Below, piece by piece: positions 1-7,502 of a stretch of DNA of 64,000 nt. Numbering within the stretch: the stretch's first letter is position 1; each line of letters opens with the position of its first letter. The translations under genes and the position numbers were made by a program. The notes below the pieces were generated by a model, which was not told the origin of the DNA, ran no database searches, and worked only from the letters and a program-made list of their open reading frames with translations. This DNA is from Elusimicrobiota bacterium (GTDB taxonomy: Bacteria; Elusimicrobiota; Elusimicrobia; Elusimicrobiales; Elusimicrobiaceae). Location: positions 124,001 through 188,000 of the forward strand of contig JAQXJI010000006.1 in NCBI GenBank assembly GCA_029008615.1, in the 5' to 3' direction.

Positions 1-561
1 TTGGAGATACTTTTGGGTGAAAAACGCCGTTTTATAAGCGGAGGCGGGTGCAATGTTCCCTCTTTTGAGATTTTTACTTCCCCGGATTGGCGCGGTACGC
101 GCGGGGTCTACTTCAGCGATTTAATGAGTTTCCGCAACGGCAATTACGTCAAAGACATCCGCCTGGAATTTAAAGCCGGTCGCGTGATTAAAGCGACGGC
201 GGGGCAGGGGGAAGATTTCCTTAAAAAAATGCTTTCCCTGGACCGTGGCGCAAGCCAGATAGGGGAATATTCTTTGACTGATACGCGCTTTTCCAAAATA
301 GACCGCTTTATGGCCGATACTTTGTATGACGAGAACTTCGGCGGTGCTTACGGCAACAGCCATATAGCTTTGGGTTCCAGTTACAGCGATACTTTCAGCG
401 GCAATTTGTCCAAACTTGATAAGAAGCTTAAAAAACAGCTTGGTTTTAACGAGTCCGCATTGCATTGGGATTTGGTAAACACGCAAAATAAATTGGTTAC
501 CGCAACATTAAAAAACGGAAAACATTTAACAATTTATGAAAAGGGCCGTTTTTTGGTCTGA
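1..561 (+). CDS. M29-family metal-dependent aminopeptidase, C-terminal part (5' truncated by window)
   Basis: This is the last 186 residues of a thermophilic-metalloprotease (M29, AmpS/aminopeptidase T) type enzyme. The family removes N-terminal amino acids from peptides in the cytoplasm with a co-catalytic metal pair. Visible family signatures are the EIFTSPDW segment near residue 24, LYDENFGG near 108, HIALG near 121 and the terminal metal-binding ESALHWD near 150. Family members are about 370-410 residues, so roughly the N-terminal half lies upstream of the window. The TTG at base 1 is therefore not the real start. The TGA stop is intact, and a strong inverted repeat follows 50 nt later. 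The assignment rests on the ESALHWD and DEN-GG motifs. Confidence 0.85.
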   Translation: MEILLGEKRRFISGGGCNVPSFEIFTSPDWRGTRGVYFSDLMSFRNGNYVKDIRLEFKAGRVIKATAGQGEDFLKKMLSLDRGASQIGEYSLTDTRFSKIDRFMADTLYDENFGGAYGNSHIALGSSYSDTFSGNLSKLDKKLKKQLGFNESALHWDLVNTQNKLVTATLKNGKHLTIYEKGRFLV

Positions 562-611
562 TTGCGGAAAAATTGCTTAAAAAAATACCCTAAAAACACT
601 AAAAAAATTGT

Positions 612-650
612 GCTTGTCCACAGTCTTGACAACTGTGGACAAGCTTTTGT
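612..650 (+). terminator. 13-bp perfect inverted repeat with T-rich tail
   Basis: Bases 612-624 and 632-644 form a perfect 13-bp stem around a 7-nt loop, followed by ttttgtttta. It fits an intrinsic terminator for the upstream aminopeptidase. Each arm contains TGTCCACAG or its complement, which resembles a DnaA box, so a protein-binding operator is an alternative reading. Confidence 0.6.
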
Positions 651-708
651 TTTATCGTCGGAGAATTACTTGTTGATAATACTTAAAAAAGTAAATCTTA
701 GACGAGGT

Positions 709-737
709 TTGAAATATTCTTGAAACTTATGTAGAAT
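709..737 (+). promoter_or_regulatory. Sigma-70-type promoter for the nrdD operon
   Basis: TTGAAA at 709-714 and TAGAAT at 732-737 are separated by exactly 17 bp. They lie about 110 bp upstream of nrdD, leaving a leader of roughly 105 nt. The call is based on sequence only. Confidence 0.5.
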
Positions 738-800
738 TTTGTAAGCAAACAGCTTAAAACGGCCGGTTTTTATGGTTTCGGAAGTTAAACCTATCAACCT

Positions 801-809
801 TTATCCACA
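801..809 (+). promoter_or_regulatory. Consensus DnaA box in the nrdD leader
   Basis: TTATCCACA matches the classical DnaA box exactly and sits 40 bp upstream of the nrdD start. DnaA control of ribonucleotide reductase genes is established for E. coli nrdAB, so an equivalent link here is plausible but inferred. One 9-mer alone can occur by chance. The inverted repeat at 612-644 carries related TGTGGACA sequences. Confidence 0.35.
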
Positions 810-848
810 ATATGTGCCGCTGTTAAAAACTTTTAAGAGGAAAATGTT

Positions 849-2909
849 ATGCCAAATAACGAGATTTTGTTAAAAATTATCAAAAGGGACGGTTCAACCC
901 AGCTTTTTGATTCAAAAAAAATTACAAACGCCATTTATAAAGCCGGGCAAACCACCAATGAATTTGACCTTGAAACCTCCAAAAAGCTTACAATCAGGGT
1001 AGTCAATATTCTGCAGCAGCTTTATTCAGAAATAACCCCCAGCGTGGAAAATATACAGGACGTTGTGGAAGATGTGCTTTTGACTTCCAATTTCCACAAA
1101 ACGGCGAAAGCCTATATCTTGTACAGGGATCAGCGCGCAAGAGCGAGGGAAATTTCTTCCAAATTCAATGTGGAATTGGTTGACCAATATTTGCAGAAGC
1201 TTGACTGGCAGGTTAACGAGAACAGCAATATGGGCTATTCTCTGCAGGGTTTGAACAATTACGTTTCTTCCGAAATTACAAAAATTTATTGGCTTAACAA
1301 AATTTACCCGGAAAACGTAAAAAAGATGCACACCTCCGGCGATATCCATTTGCACGACTTGGGCCTTTTGGGCGCCTATTGCGTCGGTTGGGACTTGCAG
1401 GATTTGCTTATCAGCGGTTTTAAAGGCGTTGCCGGCAAAGCCGAATCCAAACCGGCCAAACATTTAAGGACGGCTTTGGGGCAGATAGTAAACTTTTTCT
1501 ATACTTTGCAGGGCGAAAGCGCCGGCGCACAGGCCTTCTCCAACTTTGACACTTTGCTTGCGCCTTTTATCTACTATGACAAGCTCAGCTATCAGGAAGT
1601 AAAACAGGCTTTGCAGGAATTTTTGTTTAACGTAAACGTCCCTACCAGAGTAGGCTTTCAAACGCCTTTTACAAACGTAACTTTGGATTTTAACGTACCT
1701 TCTTATTTTAAAGATCAGGGCGTTATCATCGGCGGGCAGATACAAGATAGAAAATATGGGGAATTCCAGAAAGAAATGGATATGTTTAATAAGGCCTTTC
1801 TTGAAATTATGCTTGAAGGCGACGCCAAAGGCCGCGTATTTACTTTCCCTATCCCCACTTACAATATAACGAAAGATTTTGACTGGGATAATCCCTCTTA
1901 TCAGCCCCTTTGGGAAATGACGGCCAAATACGGTATTCCTTATTTTGCTAATTTCGTCAATTCCGATATGAACCCTGAAGACGCGCGCTCTATGTGCTGC
2001 CGCTTAAGAATAGACAACCGCGAACTTAACCGCCGCGGCGGCGGGCTTTTCGGTTCGGCTCCTTTGACGGGGTCCATCGGCGTGGTTACTATCAATATGC
2101 CGCGCATAGGCTATTTGGCTTCCACGGAAGAAGAGTTCTTTAAACTTCTTGAAGAGCGTATGGAAGTAGCCAAAGTCAGCTTGGAAATCAAACGCAAGGT
2201 GATTGAACGCTTCACCAATGCCAATTTGTATCCGTATATGACTTTCTATTTAAGAAGCGTCAAACAGCGTTTCAACGAATATTGGAAGAACCACTTTTCC
2301 ACGATAGGCCTTGTCGGTCTGAACGAAGCCTGCCTCAACTTGATGGGGGAAAGCGTAGGCAGCGAAAAAGGCCGCAAATTCGGCGTAAAAGTTATGGATT
2401 TTATGAGGGCAAAACTGGTGGAATTCCAAAAGGAAACCGGCAATAACTATAATCTTGAAGCCACTCCGGCGGAAGGTACTTCTTACCGCTTGGCGCGTTT
2501 GGACAGGGAAAAATACCCGGATATTATCGTAGCCGATAATGAGCAAGCCGCGCAGGGCAGACCGCCTTTCTACACCAATTCCAGCCAGCTGCCGGTAAAC
2601 TTTACCGATGATATATTTGAACTTTTGGATTTGCAGGACGAAATCCAGGCCAAATATACCGGCGGAACTGTACTGCACATTTTTATGGGCGAAAGGATTA
2701 AAGACACTCAAGCTCTTAAAAAATTCATCAGAAGAGTCTGCGAAGGCTATCAGCTGCCTTATTTTTCCATAACGCCGACTTTCAGCGTCTGCCCTAAATG
2801 CGGGTACATTGAAGGCGAGCATTTTGAATGCCCCAAATGCAAAGCCGAGAAGATAGAAAACATTGAAAAGCAAATCGCGCTTTTGGAAGAACAGTTGTAC
2901 AGTAAATAA
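849..2909 (+). CDS. nrdD: Class III anaerobic ribonucleotide reductase, catalytic chain lacking its glycyl-radical domain
   Basis: This chain reduces ribonucleoside triphosphates to deoxyribonucleotides under anoxia. The N-terminal ~95 residues form an ATP-cone (starting with the IKRDGSTQLFD segment). The ten-stranded barrel contains the Thermotoga/Bdellovibrio-type signature SMCCRLRIDNREL followed by RRGGGLFGS (about residues 380-402). The C-terminus has a four-cysteine zinc site, CPKC near 647 and CPKC near 660. Family members normally continue straight from the zinc site into the RVxGY glycyl-radical segment. This chain instead ends after about 25 charged helical residues rich in I, L, E and K. 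The missing segment is encoded by the small gene at 3026. Start ATG 849 is preceded by aagagg. nrdG lies downstream, so the operon is complete if the small gene supplies the radical. Confidence 0.93.
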   Translation: MPNNEILLKIIKRDGSTQLFDSKKITNAIYKAGQTTNEFDLETSKKLTIRVVNILQQLYSEITPSVENIQDVVEDVLLTSNFHKTAKAYILYRDQRARAREISSKFNVELVDQYLQKLDWQVNENSNMGYSLQGLNNYVSSEITKIYWLNKIYPENVKKMHTSGDIHLHDLGLLGAYCVGWDLQDLLISGFKGVAGKAESKPAKHLRTALGQIVNFFYTLQGESAGAQAFSNFDTLLAPFIYYDKLSYQEVKQALQEFLFNVNVPTRVGFQTPFTNVTLDFNVPSYFKDQGVIIGGQIQDRKYGEFQKEMDMFNKAFLEIMLEGDAKGRVFTFPIPTYNITKDFDWDNPSYQPLWEMTAKYGIPYFANFVNSDMNPEDARSMCCRLRIDNRELNRRGGGLFGSAPLTGSIGVVTINMPRIGYLASTEEEFFKLLEERMEVAKVSLEIKRKVIERFTNANLYPYMTFYLRSVKQRFNEYWKNHFSTIGLVGLNEACLNLMGESVGSEKGRKFGVKVMDFMRAKLVEFQKETGNNYNLEATPAEGTSYRLARLDREKYPDIIVADNEQAAQGRPPFYTNSSQLPVNFTDDIFELLDLQDEIQAKYTGGTVLHIFMGERIKDTQALKKFIRRVCEGYQLPYFSITPTFSVCPKCGYIEGEHFECPKCKAEKIENIEKQIALLEEQLYSK

Positions 2910-2916
2910 ATTTTAC

Positions 2917-2960
2917 GCCCTTTGTAAATAGGGCTAAGGACCTACGAAAAAATAGGTCTT
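2917..2960 (+). promoter_or_regulatory. Two small hairpins between nrdD and its radical-domain gene
   Basis: GCCCT/AGGGC (2917-2921 with 2930-2934) and GACCTA/TAGGTC (2939-2944 with 2953-2958) form two consecutive short stems in the 116-nt gap. The second is followed only by tt, so neither is a convincing full terminator. They could tune the relative amount of large and small chain by attenuation or RNA processing. That function is inferred. Confidence 0.35.
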
Positions 2961-3025
2961 GTTGGGCAAATAATAATTTGCAAAAATAATAAATGCGGCC
3001 AAAAACCGCGCAGGAGGAAACGATT

Positions 3026-3220
3026 ATGACGGCACAAGAAAGACACAATATTGAAACTAGAATTTCCGAGCTGAAAGCTGCCAAAGAAGCGGCTAAAGGC
3101 ACCAACTGCGAAGTCTATTCCAGAGTAGTGGGATATCTTCGCCCGGTTCAGAACTGGAACAAAGGCAAAAAAGAAGAATTTGCTATGCGCAAGACTATTA
3201 AAATGTCCTGCGGTTGCTAA
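3026..3220 (+). CDS. Stand-alone glycyl-radical domain of class III ribonucleotide reductase
   Basis: This 64-residue protein contains the NrdD radical signature: C28, then SRVVGYLRPVQNWNKGK around G36, and EEF at 50-52. G36 is the predicted radical glycine, activated by NrdG. It has nothing else in common with a full NrdD. The N-terminal ~25 residues are a predicted helix (IETRISELKAAKEAAK), and the tail ends in CGC. I chose ATG 3026 because a strong caggagga lies 7-14 nt upstream. An in-frame ATG at 2993 would add 11 residues but has no ribosome-binding site. The arrangement recalls GrcA (YfiD), the spare radical domain of pyruvate formate-lyase. Here, however, the large chain has no glycine of its own, so the small chain should be essential. 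A frameshift relic is unlikely because it has its own SD and start and 116 nt separate the two reading frames. Confidence 0.88.
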   Translation: MTAQERHNIETRISELKAAKEAAKGTNCEVYSRVVGYLRPVQNWNKGKKEEFAMRKTIKMSCGC

Positions 3221-3263
3221 GTTTTAATAATAATATTTTTATCCTAAGGCAGGTGTGTTGTAA

Positions 3264-3878
3264 GTGAAGATTAGCGGACTTTTGAAGTTTTCAATGATAG
3301 ATTTTCCCGGCAGTATTTCAGCAATAGTTTTTACTCAAGGTTGTAATCTGCATTGTGCGTATTGTCATAATCCGGAACTTATACCACCCGCCCAGGATGA
3401 AAATAACGCTTTGGCCGAAGAGGATGTCTTGGATTATTTGGAAAGACGCAAACATTCTTTAGACGGCCTTGTAATTACCGGCGGCGAACCGACTCTCCAA
3501 CCGGATTTGGACAAATTCGCGGCGAAAGTAAAAGCGATGGGATATTTGGTAAAGCTTGATACCAACGGCACAAATCCCGGCGTTCTTAAAGAACTCATAG
3601 AAAAGAAATTGGTTGATTTCGTGGCTATGGACATAAAAGCTCCGTTTGAAAAGTACGAAGCCGTTTGCGGTCCCGCCAATTTGGACGCTGTAAAAGAGAG
3701 TATGAATATTATCATTTCTTCCGGCATTAATTATCAGTTCAGAACTACCTATTACAAAGAAGTCCTTAACGACGGCGACATAGAAACCATAAAAGCTATG
3801 GTTCCCGATCAGGCGCGCTTCCGCCTTCAGGAATGTCTGCCGGTCAAAAAGAAAGACGTCCTTAAAATTGAACATTAA
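3264..3878 (+). CDS. nrdG: Anaerobic ribonucleotide reductase activating protein (radical SAM)
   Basis: This 204-residue radical-SAM enzyme reduces S-adenosylmethionine to put the radical on the NrdD glycine. The cluster motif is CNLHCAYC (CxxxCxxC) near residue 27, preceded by MIDFPGSISAIVFTQG, which is typical of the NrdG subfamily paired with Thermotoga-like NrdD. The GGEP SAM-binding motif is at about residue 73. The GTG start at 3264 gives the usual N-terminus and lies about 10 nt after aaggcagg. It is the third gene of the reductase operon and must act here on a detached 64-residue substrate domain. Confidence 0.92.
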   Translation: MKISGLLKFSMIDFPGSISAIVFTQGCNLHCAYCHNPELIPPAQDENNALAEEDVLDYLERRKHSLDGLVITGGEPTLQPDLDKFAAKVKAMGYLVKLDTNGTNPGVLKELIEKKLVDFVAMDIKAPFEKYEAVCGPANLDAVKESMNIIISSGINYQFRTTYYKEVLNDGDIETIKAMVPDQARFRLQECLPVKKKDVLKIEH

Positions 3879-3892
3879 CCCTATCCTTTTTG

Positions 3893-3898
3893 TATAAT
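3893..3898 (+). promoter_or_regulatory. TATAAT -10 element upstream of lemA
   Basis: A perfect TATAAT precedes lemA by 23 nt. The best -35 match is TTGAAC at 3868-3873 with a long 19-nt spacer. This suggests lemA is transcribed separately from the reductase operon. Confidence 0.4.
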
Positions 3899-3921
3899 AA
3901 ATATATTATACGGAGGTAGAA

Positions 3922-4491
3922 ATGATGACCCTAGCAATAGTTTTGATTGTTATTGCCGTGATTGTCGCTTTATATATAATAAGCGTCTACAACGGCTTGA
4001 TTACGCTTAAAAACCGCGTAAAAGAAGCTTGGAGCGATATTCAAGTACAGCTTAAAAGGCGTTATGACCTTATCCCGAACCTTGTGGAAACGGTAAAAGG
4101 CTATGCCTCGCACGAAAGTTCCACACTGGAAAAAGTAATTCAGGCCCGCAATATGGCTTTAAACGCAAAAGGGGATATGCAAGGCCAAGCCGAGGCGGAG
4201 AATATGCTTACTTCAACGCTTAAAAGTTTGTTTGCCGTTTCCGAAAACTATCCCGATTTAAAGGCAAATCAGAATTTCCTTAAACTTCAACAGGAGCTTT
4301 CCGATACGGAAGACAGGCTGCAAGCCGCCAGAAAGTTCTATAACACCAATGCCAAAGATCTTAATATATCGATAGAGTCTTTTCCTTCAAATATAATAGC
4401 TTCTTACTTTAAATTTGAAAAAGCCGAACTCTTTACCTTGGATGACAGCGAAGCCGAACAGGCCAAGAAAGCCCCTTCAGTAAAGTTCTGA
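3922..4491 (+). CDS. lemA: LemA-family membrane protein
   Basis: This 189-residue protein has one N-terminal transmembrane helix (about residues 4-22). The conserved LemA helical domain follows, with ITLKNRVKEAWSDI and LKRRYDLIPNLVETVKGY. It fits the usual family length. The molecular role of LemA proteins is not settled. They are inner-membrane proteins whose helical bundle faces out of the cytoplasm. GGAGG at 3912-3916 serves either the ATG at 3922 or the one at 3925. The family is often next to a membrane metalloprotease or TPM-domain gene, and neither is present here. Confidence 0.9.
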   Translation: MMTLAIVLIVIAVIVALYIISVYNGLITLKNRVKEAWSDIQVQLKRRYDLIPNLVETVKGYASHESSTLEKVIQARNMALNAKGDMQGQAEAENMLTSTLKSLFAVSENYPDLKANQNFLKLQQELSDTEDRLQAARKFYNTNAKDLNISIESFPSNIIASYFKFEKAELFTLDDSEAEQAKKAPSVKF

Positions 4492-4513
4492 CTTAAAGAA
4501 ATATTTTTAATCG

Positions 4514-4545
4514 CCCCCGTATGCTAAAGCTGCGGGGGTTTTGTA
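4514..4545 (+). terminator. Intrinsic terminator after lemA
   Basis: A CCCCCG/CGGGGG stem (4514-4519 with 4533-4538) is followed by ttttgtattttt, 23 nt after the lemA stop. Confidence 0.75.
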
Positions 4546-4642
4546 TTTTTAGGTTATAAGGGAGGCTCTTTCGCGGAATTTATCCGGGATGAACTTTTTA
4601 AAACGCTTGGCCTTCAGCGGCGGAGAATTGCTCTTTAATATT

Positions 4643-4675
4643 AAAAAACCCCGGGTTTAGCACCGGGGCTTTTTT
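4643..4675. terminator. Bidirectional terminator between convergent lemA and the acyltransferase gene
   Basis: A CCCCGG/CCGGGG stem (4649-4654 with 4663-4668) is flanked by six A's on the left and six T's on the right, so it can stop transcription from both sides. Confidence 0.75.
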
Positions 4676-4692
4676 ATGATACAAATCAAAAC

Positions 4693-5787
4693 TTATAAGT
4701 CTTTTTGATAAATCCTGTAAGTTTTCGTTTTGTAGCAGCCGGCTTCTTCAATGACGGAAATAATAGCTTTATTGTCTTCCAGCATCCAGGAGAGTTCCGC
4801 CTTGTTCCAGCCTTTGCTTACGCCGTTGTCAACCACGTGTTTGACGAGTAAAAGTTCAAGGCCTCTGCTGCGGTGATCGGGGTGTACTCCCAACATTATC
4901 ATACGGCAGTCGCGTATTTTGCGCCAAGTCAGCAGGGCTTTCGGCAGTTTAAACGGATTGAGCCCGCCGTTAAGGACTTTTAAGACGTGGTTCATATTGG
5001 GGATGGAAATTGCAAATCCCGCCACTTCGCCCTTTATTTCTATCATACAGGTAAGTTCCGGGCGTACTATCAATTTAAGTTGTTTGGCCGTTTCTTTTAT
5101 TTCTTCCTCCGTCATAGGCACAAAACCGTAGTTGTGGCTCCAGGCGGCGTTATAAATTTCCCTGACGGTTTTGACTTCATTGTCAAAATCGTTCATATTT
5201 ATACACCTCATAGTAATTTCCGGGTTTCTGAGTATGCGCTGAATAATCTTTTGCATACGGGTGGAGAAATCATTTTTATCGGTTCTGTCAAAAGCTAGCA
5301 AGTCTTTGGCTTTTTCAAATCCGGCGGATTTTATAATGTCGTCATAATAAGGCGGATTGTACGGCATCATTATGCACGGCATAGAGTCAAAAGAATCAAC
5401 AAGTACGCCGCAGGTATGATTTGTACTTGGATTAAGCGGCCCGCGTATGGCGGTTTTACCTTGTTCTTTAAGCCAGGCGGCCGCCGCGTCAAAAAGAGCT
5501 TTTGCGGTTTCCGGGTTGTTTTCACATTCAAAAAAACCGAAGAAGCCTATATTGTCGTTCCAATGCTTATTATGGTTTTCATTGACTATGGCGGCTATTC
5601 TGCCTACGGTTTGTCCGTCCCTTTTCGCCAAAAAAAGTTCCCTTCCGGCGTGACGCCAGAAGGGATCTTTCGTTAAAAGATGTTTAGTATCCGCTTTAAG
5701 CTCGGGTACATAAAATTTATCGTCTTTGTATAATTTAAACGGAAAGGCGATAAATTCTTTAAGTTCCGCTTTTTCTACGCTGAGCAT
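4693..5787 (-). CDS. GNAT-fold acyltransferase of the YghO/bacterial ceramide synthase-like family
   Basis: This 364-residue protein starts with the FIAFPFKLYKDDKFYVPEL pattern and contains GRIAAIVN, NIGFFGFFE, GPLNPSTNHTCG and MMPYNPPYY. I recognise these as features of YghO-like proteins, grouped in family databases with the Caulobacter ceramide synthase bCerS (recalled, not checked). The C-terminal third resembles a GNAT fold (LGVHPDHRSRGLE is the acyl-CoA-binding-like segment). It starts 1 nt after the stop of the serine-palmitoyltransferase-like gene, so the two are probably coupled. The likely role is N-acylation of a sphingoid-like amine, but an unrelated acyl transfer cannot be excluded. 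No clear SD precedes the ATG. Confidence 0.7.
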   Translation of the reverse strand: MLSVEKAELKEFIAFPFKLYKDDKFYVPELKADTKHLLTKDPFWRHAGRELFLAKRDGQTVGRIAAIVNENHNKHWNDNIGFFGFFECENNPETAKALFDAAAAWLKEQGKTAIRGPLNPSTNHTCGVLVDSFDSMPCIMMPYNPPYYDDIIKSAGFEKAKDLLAFDRTDKNDFSTRMQKIIQRILRNPEITMRCINMNDFDNEVKTVREIYNAAWSHNYGFVPMTEEEIKETAKQLKLIVRPELTCMIEIKGEVAGFAISIPNMNHVLKVLNGGLNPFKLPKALLTWRKIRDCRMIMLGVHPDHRSRGLELLLVKHVVDNGVSKGWNKAELSWMLEDNKAIISVIEEAGCYKTKTYRIYQKDL

Positions 5788-5788
5788 T

Positions 5789-6979
5789 TTATTTTATAAT
5801 ACCCAAAGCTTTGCCCGCATTGCCGAAAACTTCTATAATTTTGTCGATTTGTTCATCGGTGTGCGTGGCCATAAGGGTAACCCTCATCATACATTTGTTT
5901 GGCGGAACGGCGGGCGGAATTACCGGCGTGGTAAAAATACCGCCGTCAAAAGTGGCGCGCCACATTTTAAAGCAGTTTTCCATAGTACCGATAAATATCG
6001 GGACTATCGGGGTCTGCGTCGCGCCGATGTTAAAGCCGAGTTTTAAGAAGCCTTCTTTCAGGCGTTTTGTATTGGCCCAAAGCCTGTCTTTGCGGGACAT
6101 ATCATCCCAAATCAAATCCAAAGCTTTGTCTATGGAAGCTATTGAAGCCGGCGGCAAAGCGGCGGAAAATATTTGGCTTCTTGCGCTGTGGCGGATATAA
6201 TGAATTACGTCCGCGTCGCCTACAACAAAGCCGCCTACCGTCGCAAAAGTTTTTGAGCAAGTACCTACCACCAAGTCCACTTCGCCGTTTTCCAAACCGA
6301 AGTGCTCGCAGGTACCGCGTCCTTTTTTGCCCAAAATGCCGGTTGCGTGTGCATCGTCGACTATTGTTCTGGCGCCGTATTTTTTTGCAAGCCTGACGAT
6401 TTCCGGCAGATTGCAGATATCGCCTTCCATACTAAATACGCCGTCTACTATTATAAGTTTACCTTTACTGTCGTCTATTTTGGAAAGCACTCTTTCCAAA
6501 TCTTCCATATCATTGTGTTTAAAGCGTACCATTTCGGCTTCGGAAAGTTTTACGCCGTCTAAAATGCTGGCGTGGTCAAGTTTATCGACTATGGCTACGT
6601 CGCCTTTTTTGAGCAGGCTGGAAATCACGCCCAAATTCATTTGGTACCCGGCGGAGAATATAAGCCCCGCTTCTTTGCCTTTAAATTTTGCCAGTTTTTC
6701 TTCAAGGTCATTGGCGTATTTGGTGTTTCCGTTTAAAAATCTGGAACCGGCAGAACCGGTGCCTCTGGCCAAGGCCGCTTCGGCGGCGGCTTTTTTCATT
6801 TCGGGATCATTGGCCAACCCCAAATAGTTGTTTGAGCCGGCCATAATATATTTTTTACCGTTTAATTCTACTTCAGGTGCTTGCGCGGAGGATATCGGCT
6901 GGAAGTAACCGTAAATCCCCAAACGCATTAAAGCTTTAGCATCTTTAAAGTTCCTGCATTTTTCAAAAATATCTGCCAT
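5789..6979 (-). CDS. Alpha-oxoamine synthase, serine palmitoyltransferase-like
   Basis: This 396-residue PLP enzyme condenses an amino acid with an acyl-CoA. Visible features are GSNNYLGL, GTGSAGSRFLNG, DDAHATG and the PLP lysine in GTCSKTFATVGGF (about residue 241). Near the C-terminus VIPPAVPP and MRVTLMATHTDEQ resemble Bacteroides-type serine palmitoyltransferase more than 8-amino-7-oxononanoate synthase or glycine C-acetyltransferase. There is no biotin synthesis gene nearby. The acyltransferase immediately downstream supports lipid synthesis. Start ATG 6979 has a gaagg ribosome site. Substrates cannot be fixed from sequence, so a biotin-pathway or 2-amino-3-ketobutyrate role remains possible. 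Confidence 0.75.
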   Translation of the reverse strand: MADIFEKCRNFKDAKALMRLGIYGYFQPISSAQAPEVELNGKKYIMAGSNNYLGLANDPEMKKAAAEAALARGTGSAGSRFLNGNTKYANDLEEKLAKFKGKEAGLIFSAGYQMNLGVISSLLKKGDVAIVDKLDHASILDGVKLSEAEMVRFKHNDMEDLERVLSKIDDSKGKLIIVDGVFSMEGDICNLPEIVRLAKKYGARTIVDDAHATGILGKKGRGTCEHFGLENGEVDLVVGTCSKTFATVGGFVVGDADVIHYIRHSARSQIFSAALPPASIASIDKALDLIWDDMSRKDRLWANTKRLKEGFLKLGFNIGATQTPIVPIFIGTMENCFKMWRATFDGGIFTTPVIPPAVPPNKCMMRVTLMATHTDEQIDKIIEVFGNAGKALGIIK

Positions 6980-6998
6980 AGTTTATACCTTCGGTTTA

Positions 6999-7004
6999 AT
7001 TATA
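6999..7004 (-). promoter_or_regulatory. TATAAT -10 element for the oxoamine synthase gene
   Basis: The reverse strand reads TATAAT about 20 nt upstream of the start at 6979, leaving room for the gaagg ribosome site. I found no good -35 match. Confidence 0.35.
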
Positions 7005-7034
7005 ATTTCTTTATATTTAAGATAAACTTAAAAT

Positions 7035-7502
7035 CTATTTTTGAGCCGCCTTTTTAATCGTGTTTGTAGTGGAGCGGCCTTCAAGTATCGGGTAAAGCGC
7101 CACTTTCCCGGCGAATTCCCTGCCGACGACGTCTTCCTCTTTGTAATCGGCCCCTTTTACCAAAACGTCGGGCCTGATTAATTTTATAAGTTCATAAGGC
7201 GTATCTTGGTCAAAAACAACGACGGCGTCCACCGCCTGCAAAGAAGCGCAGACCAAAGCCCTGTCCTCTTGGGTATTAATGGGGCGCGTCGGCCCTTTAA
7301 GCCTTTTTACGGAAGCGTCGCTGTTTATGCCGAGCACAAGTACATCAGCCTGATTTCTGGAAAACTCCAAAATACTTACGTGCCCGGCGTGTAGTATGTC
7401 AAAACAACCGTTGGTAAAAGCTACGCTTTTGCCTTGTTTTTTCTGTTCTTTTACATACTCTTCAGCCTGCTGCCAGGTCAATATTTTATTTTGCGCTTTC
7501 AT
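7035..7502 (-). CDS. RfaE2/HldE C-domain-type nucleotidyltransferase
   Basis: This is a predicted D-glycero-beta-D-manno-heptose 1-phosphate adenylyltransferase, which makes the ADP-activated heptose of the lipopolysaccharide core. The cytidylyltransferase-fold signature FTNGCFDILHAGH is near residue 28. GINSDASVKRLKGPTRPI and KGADYKEEDVVG are typical of the stand-alone RfaE2 form (about 155-160 residues). I chose the ATG at 7502 (155 residues) over a TTG at 7526 because it gives the normal N-terminus. It overlaps the end of accC by 17 nt, suggesting translational coupling. The kinase half (RfaE1) is not in the window. Glycerol-phosphate cytidylyltransferase is a less likely alternative. Confidence 0.8.
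   Translation of the reverse strand: MKAQNKILTWQQAEEYVKEQKKQGKSVAFTNGCFDILHAGHVSILEFSRNQADVLVLGINSDASVKRLKGPTRPINTQEDRALVCASLQAVDAVVVFDQDTPYELIKLIRPDVLVKGADYKEEDVVGREFAGKVALYPILEGRSTTNTIKKAAQK

Noticed and set aside
803..818. NrdR box in the nrdD leader
   Set aside because: CACAATATGTG is a short palindrome but does not fit the 16-bp NrdR consensus spacing, and no second box lies at the expected distance.
2250..2873. 207-codon frame on the reverse strand inside nrdD
   Set aside because: It is antisense to a strongly conserved gene, has no ribosome site and its protein has no recognisable features. Several similar shadows exist opposite the SprA-like gene, oadB and the GH57 gene.
2910..3025. 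Simple frameshift or sequencing error explaining the split nrdD
   Set aside because: The two parts are 116 nt apart, the second has its own SD and start, and both ends carry additional sequence not found in one-piece enzymes. One indel cannot produce this.
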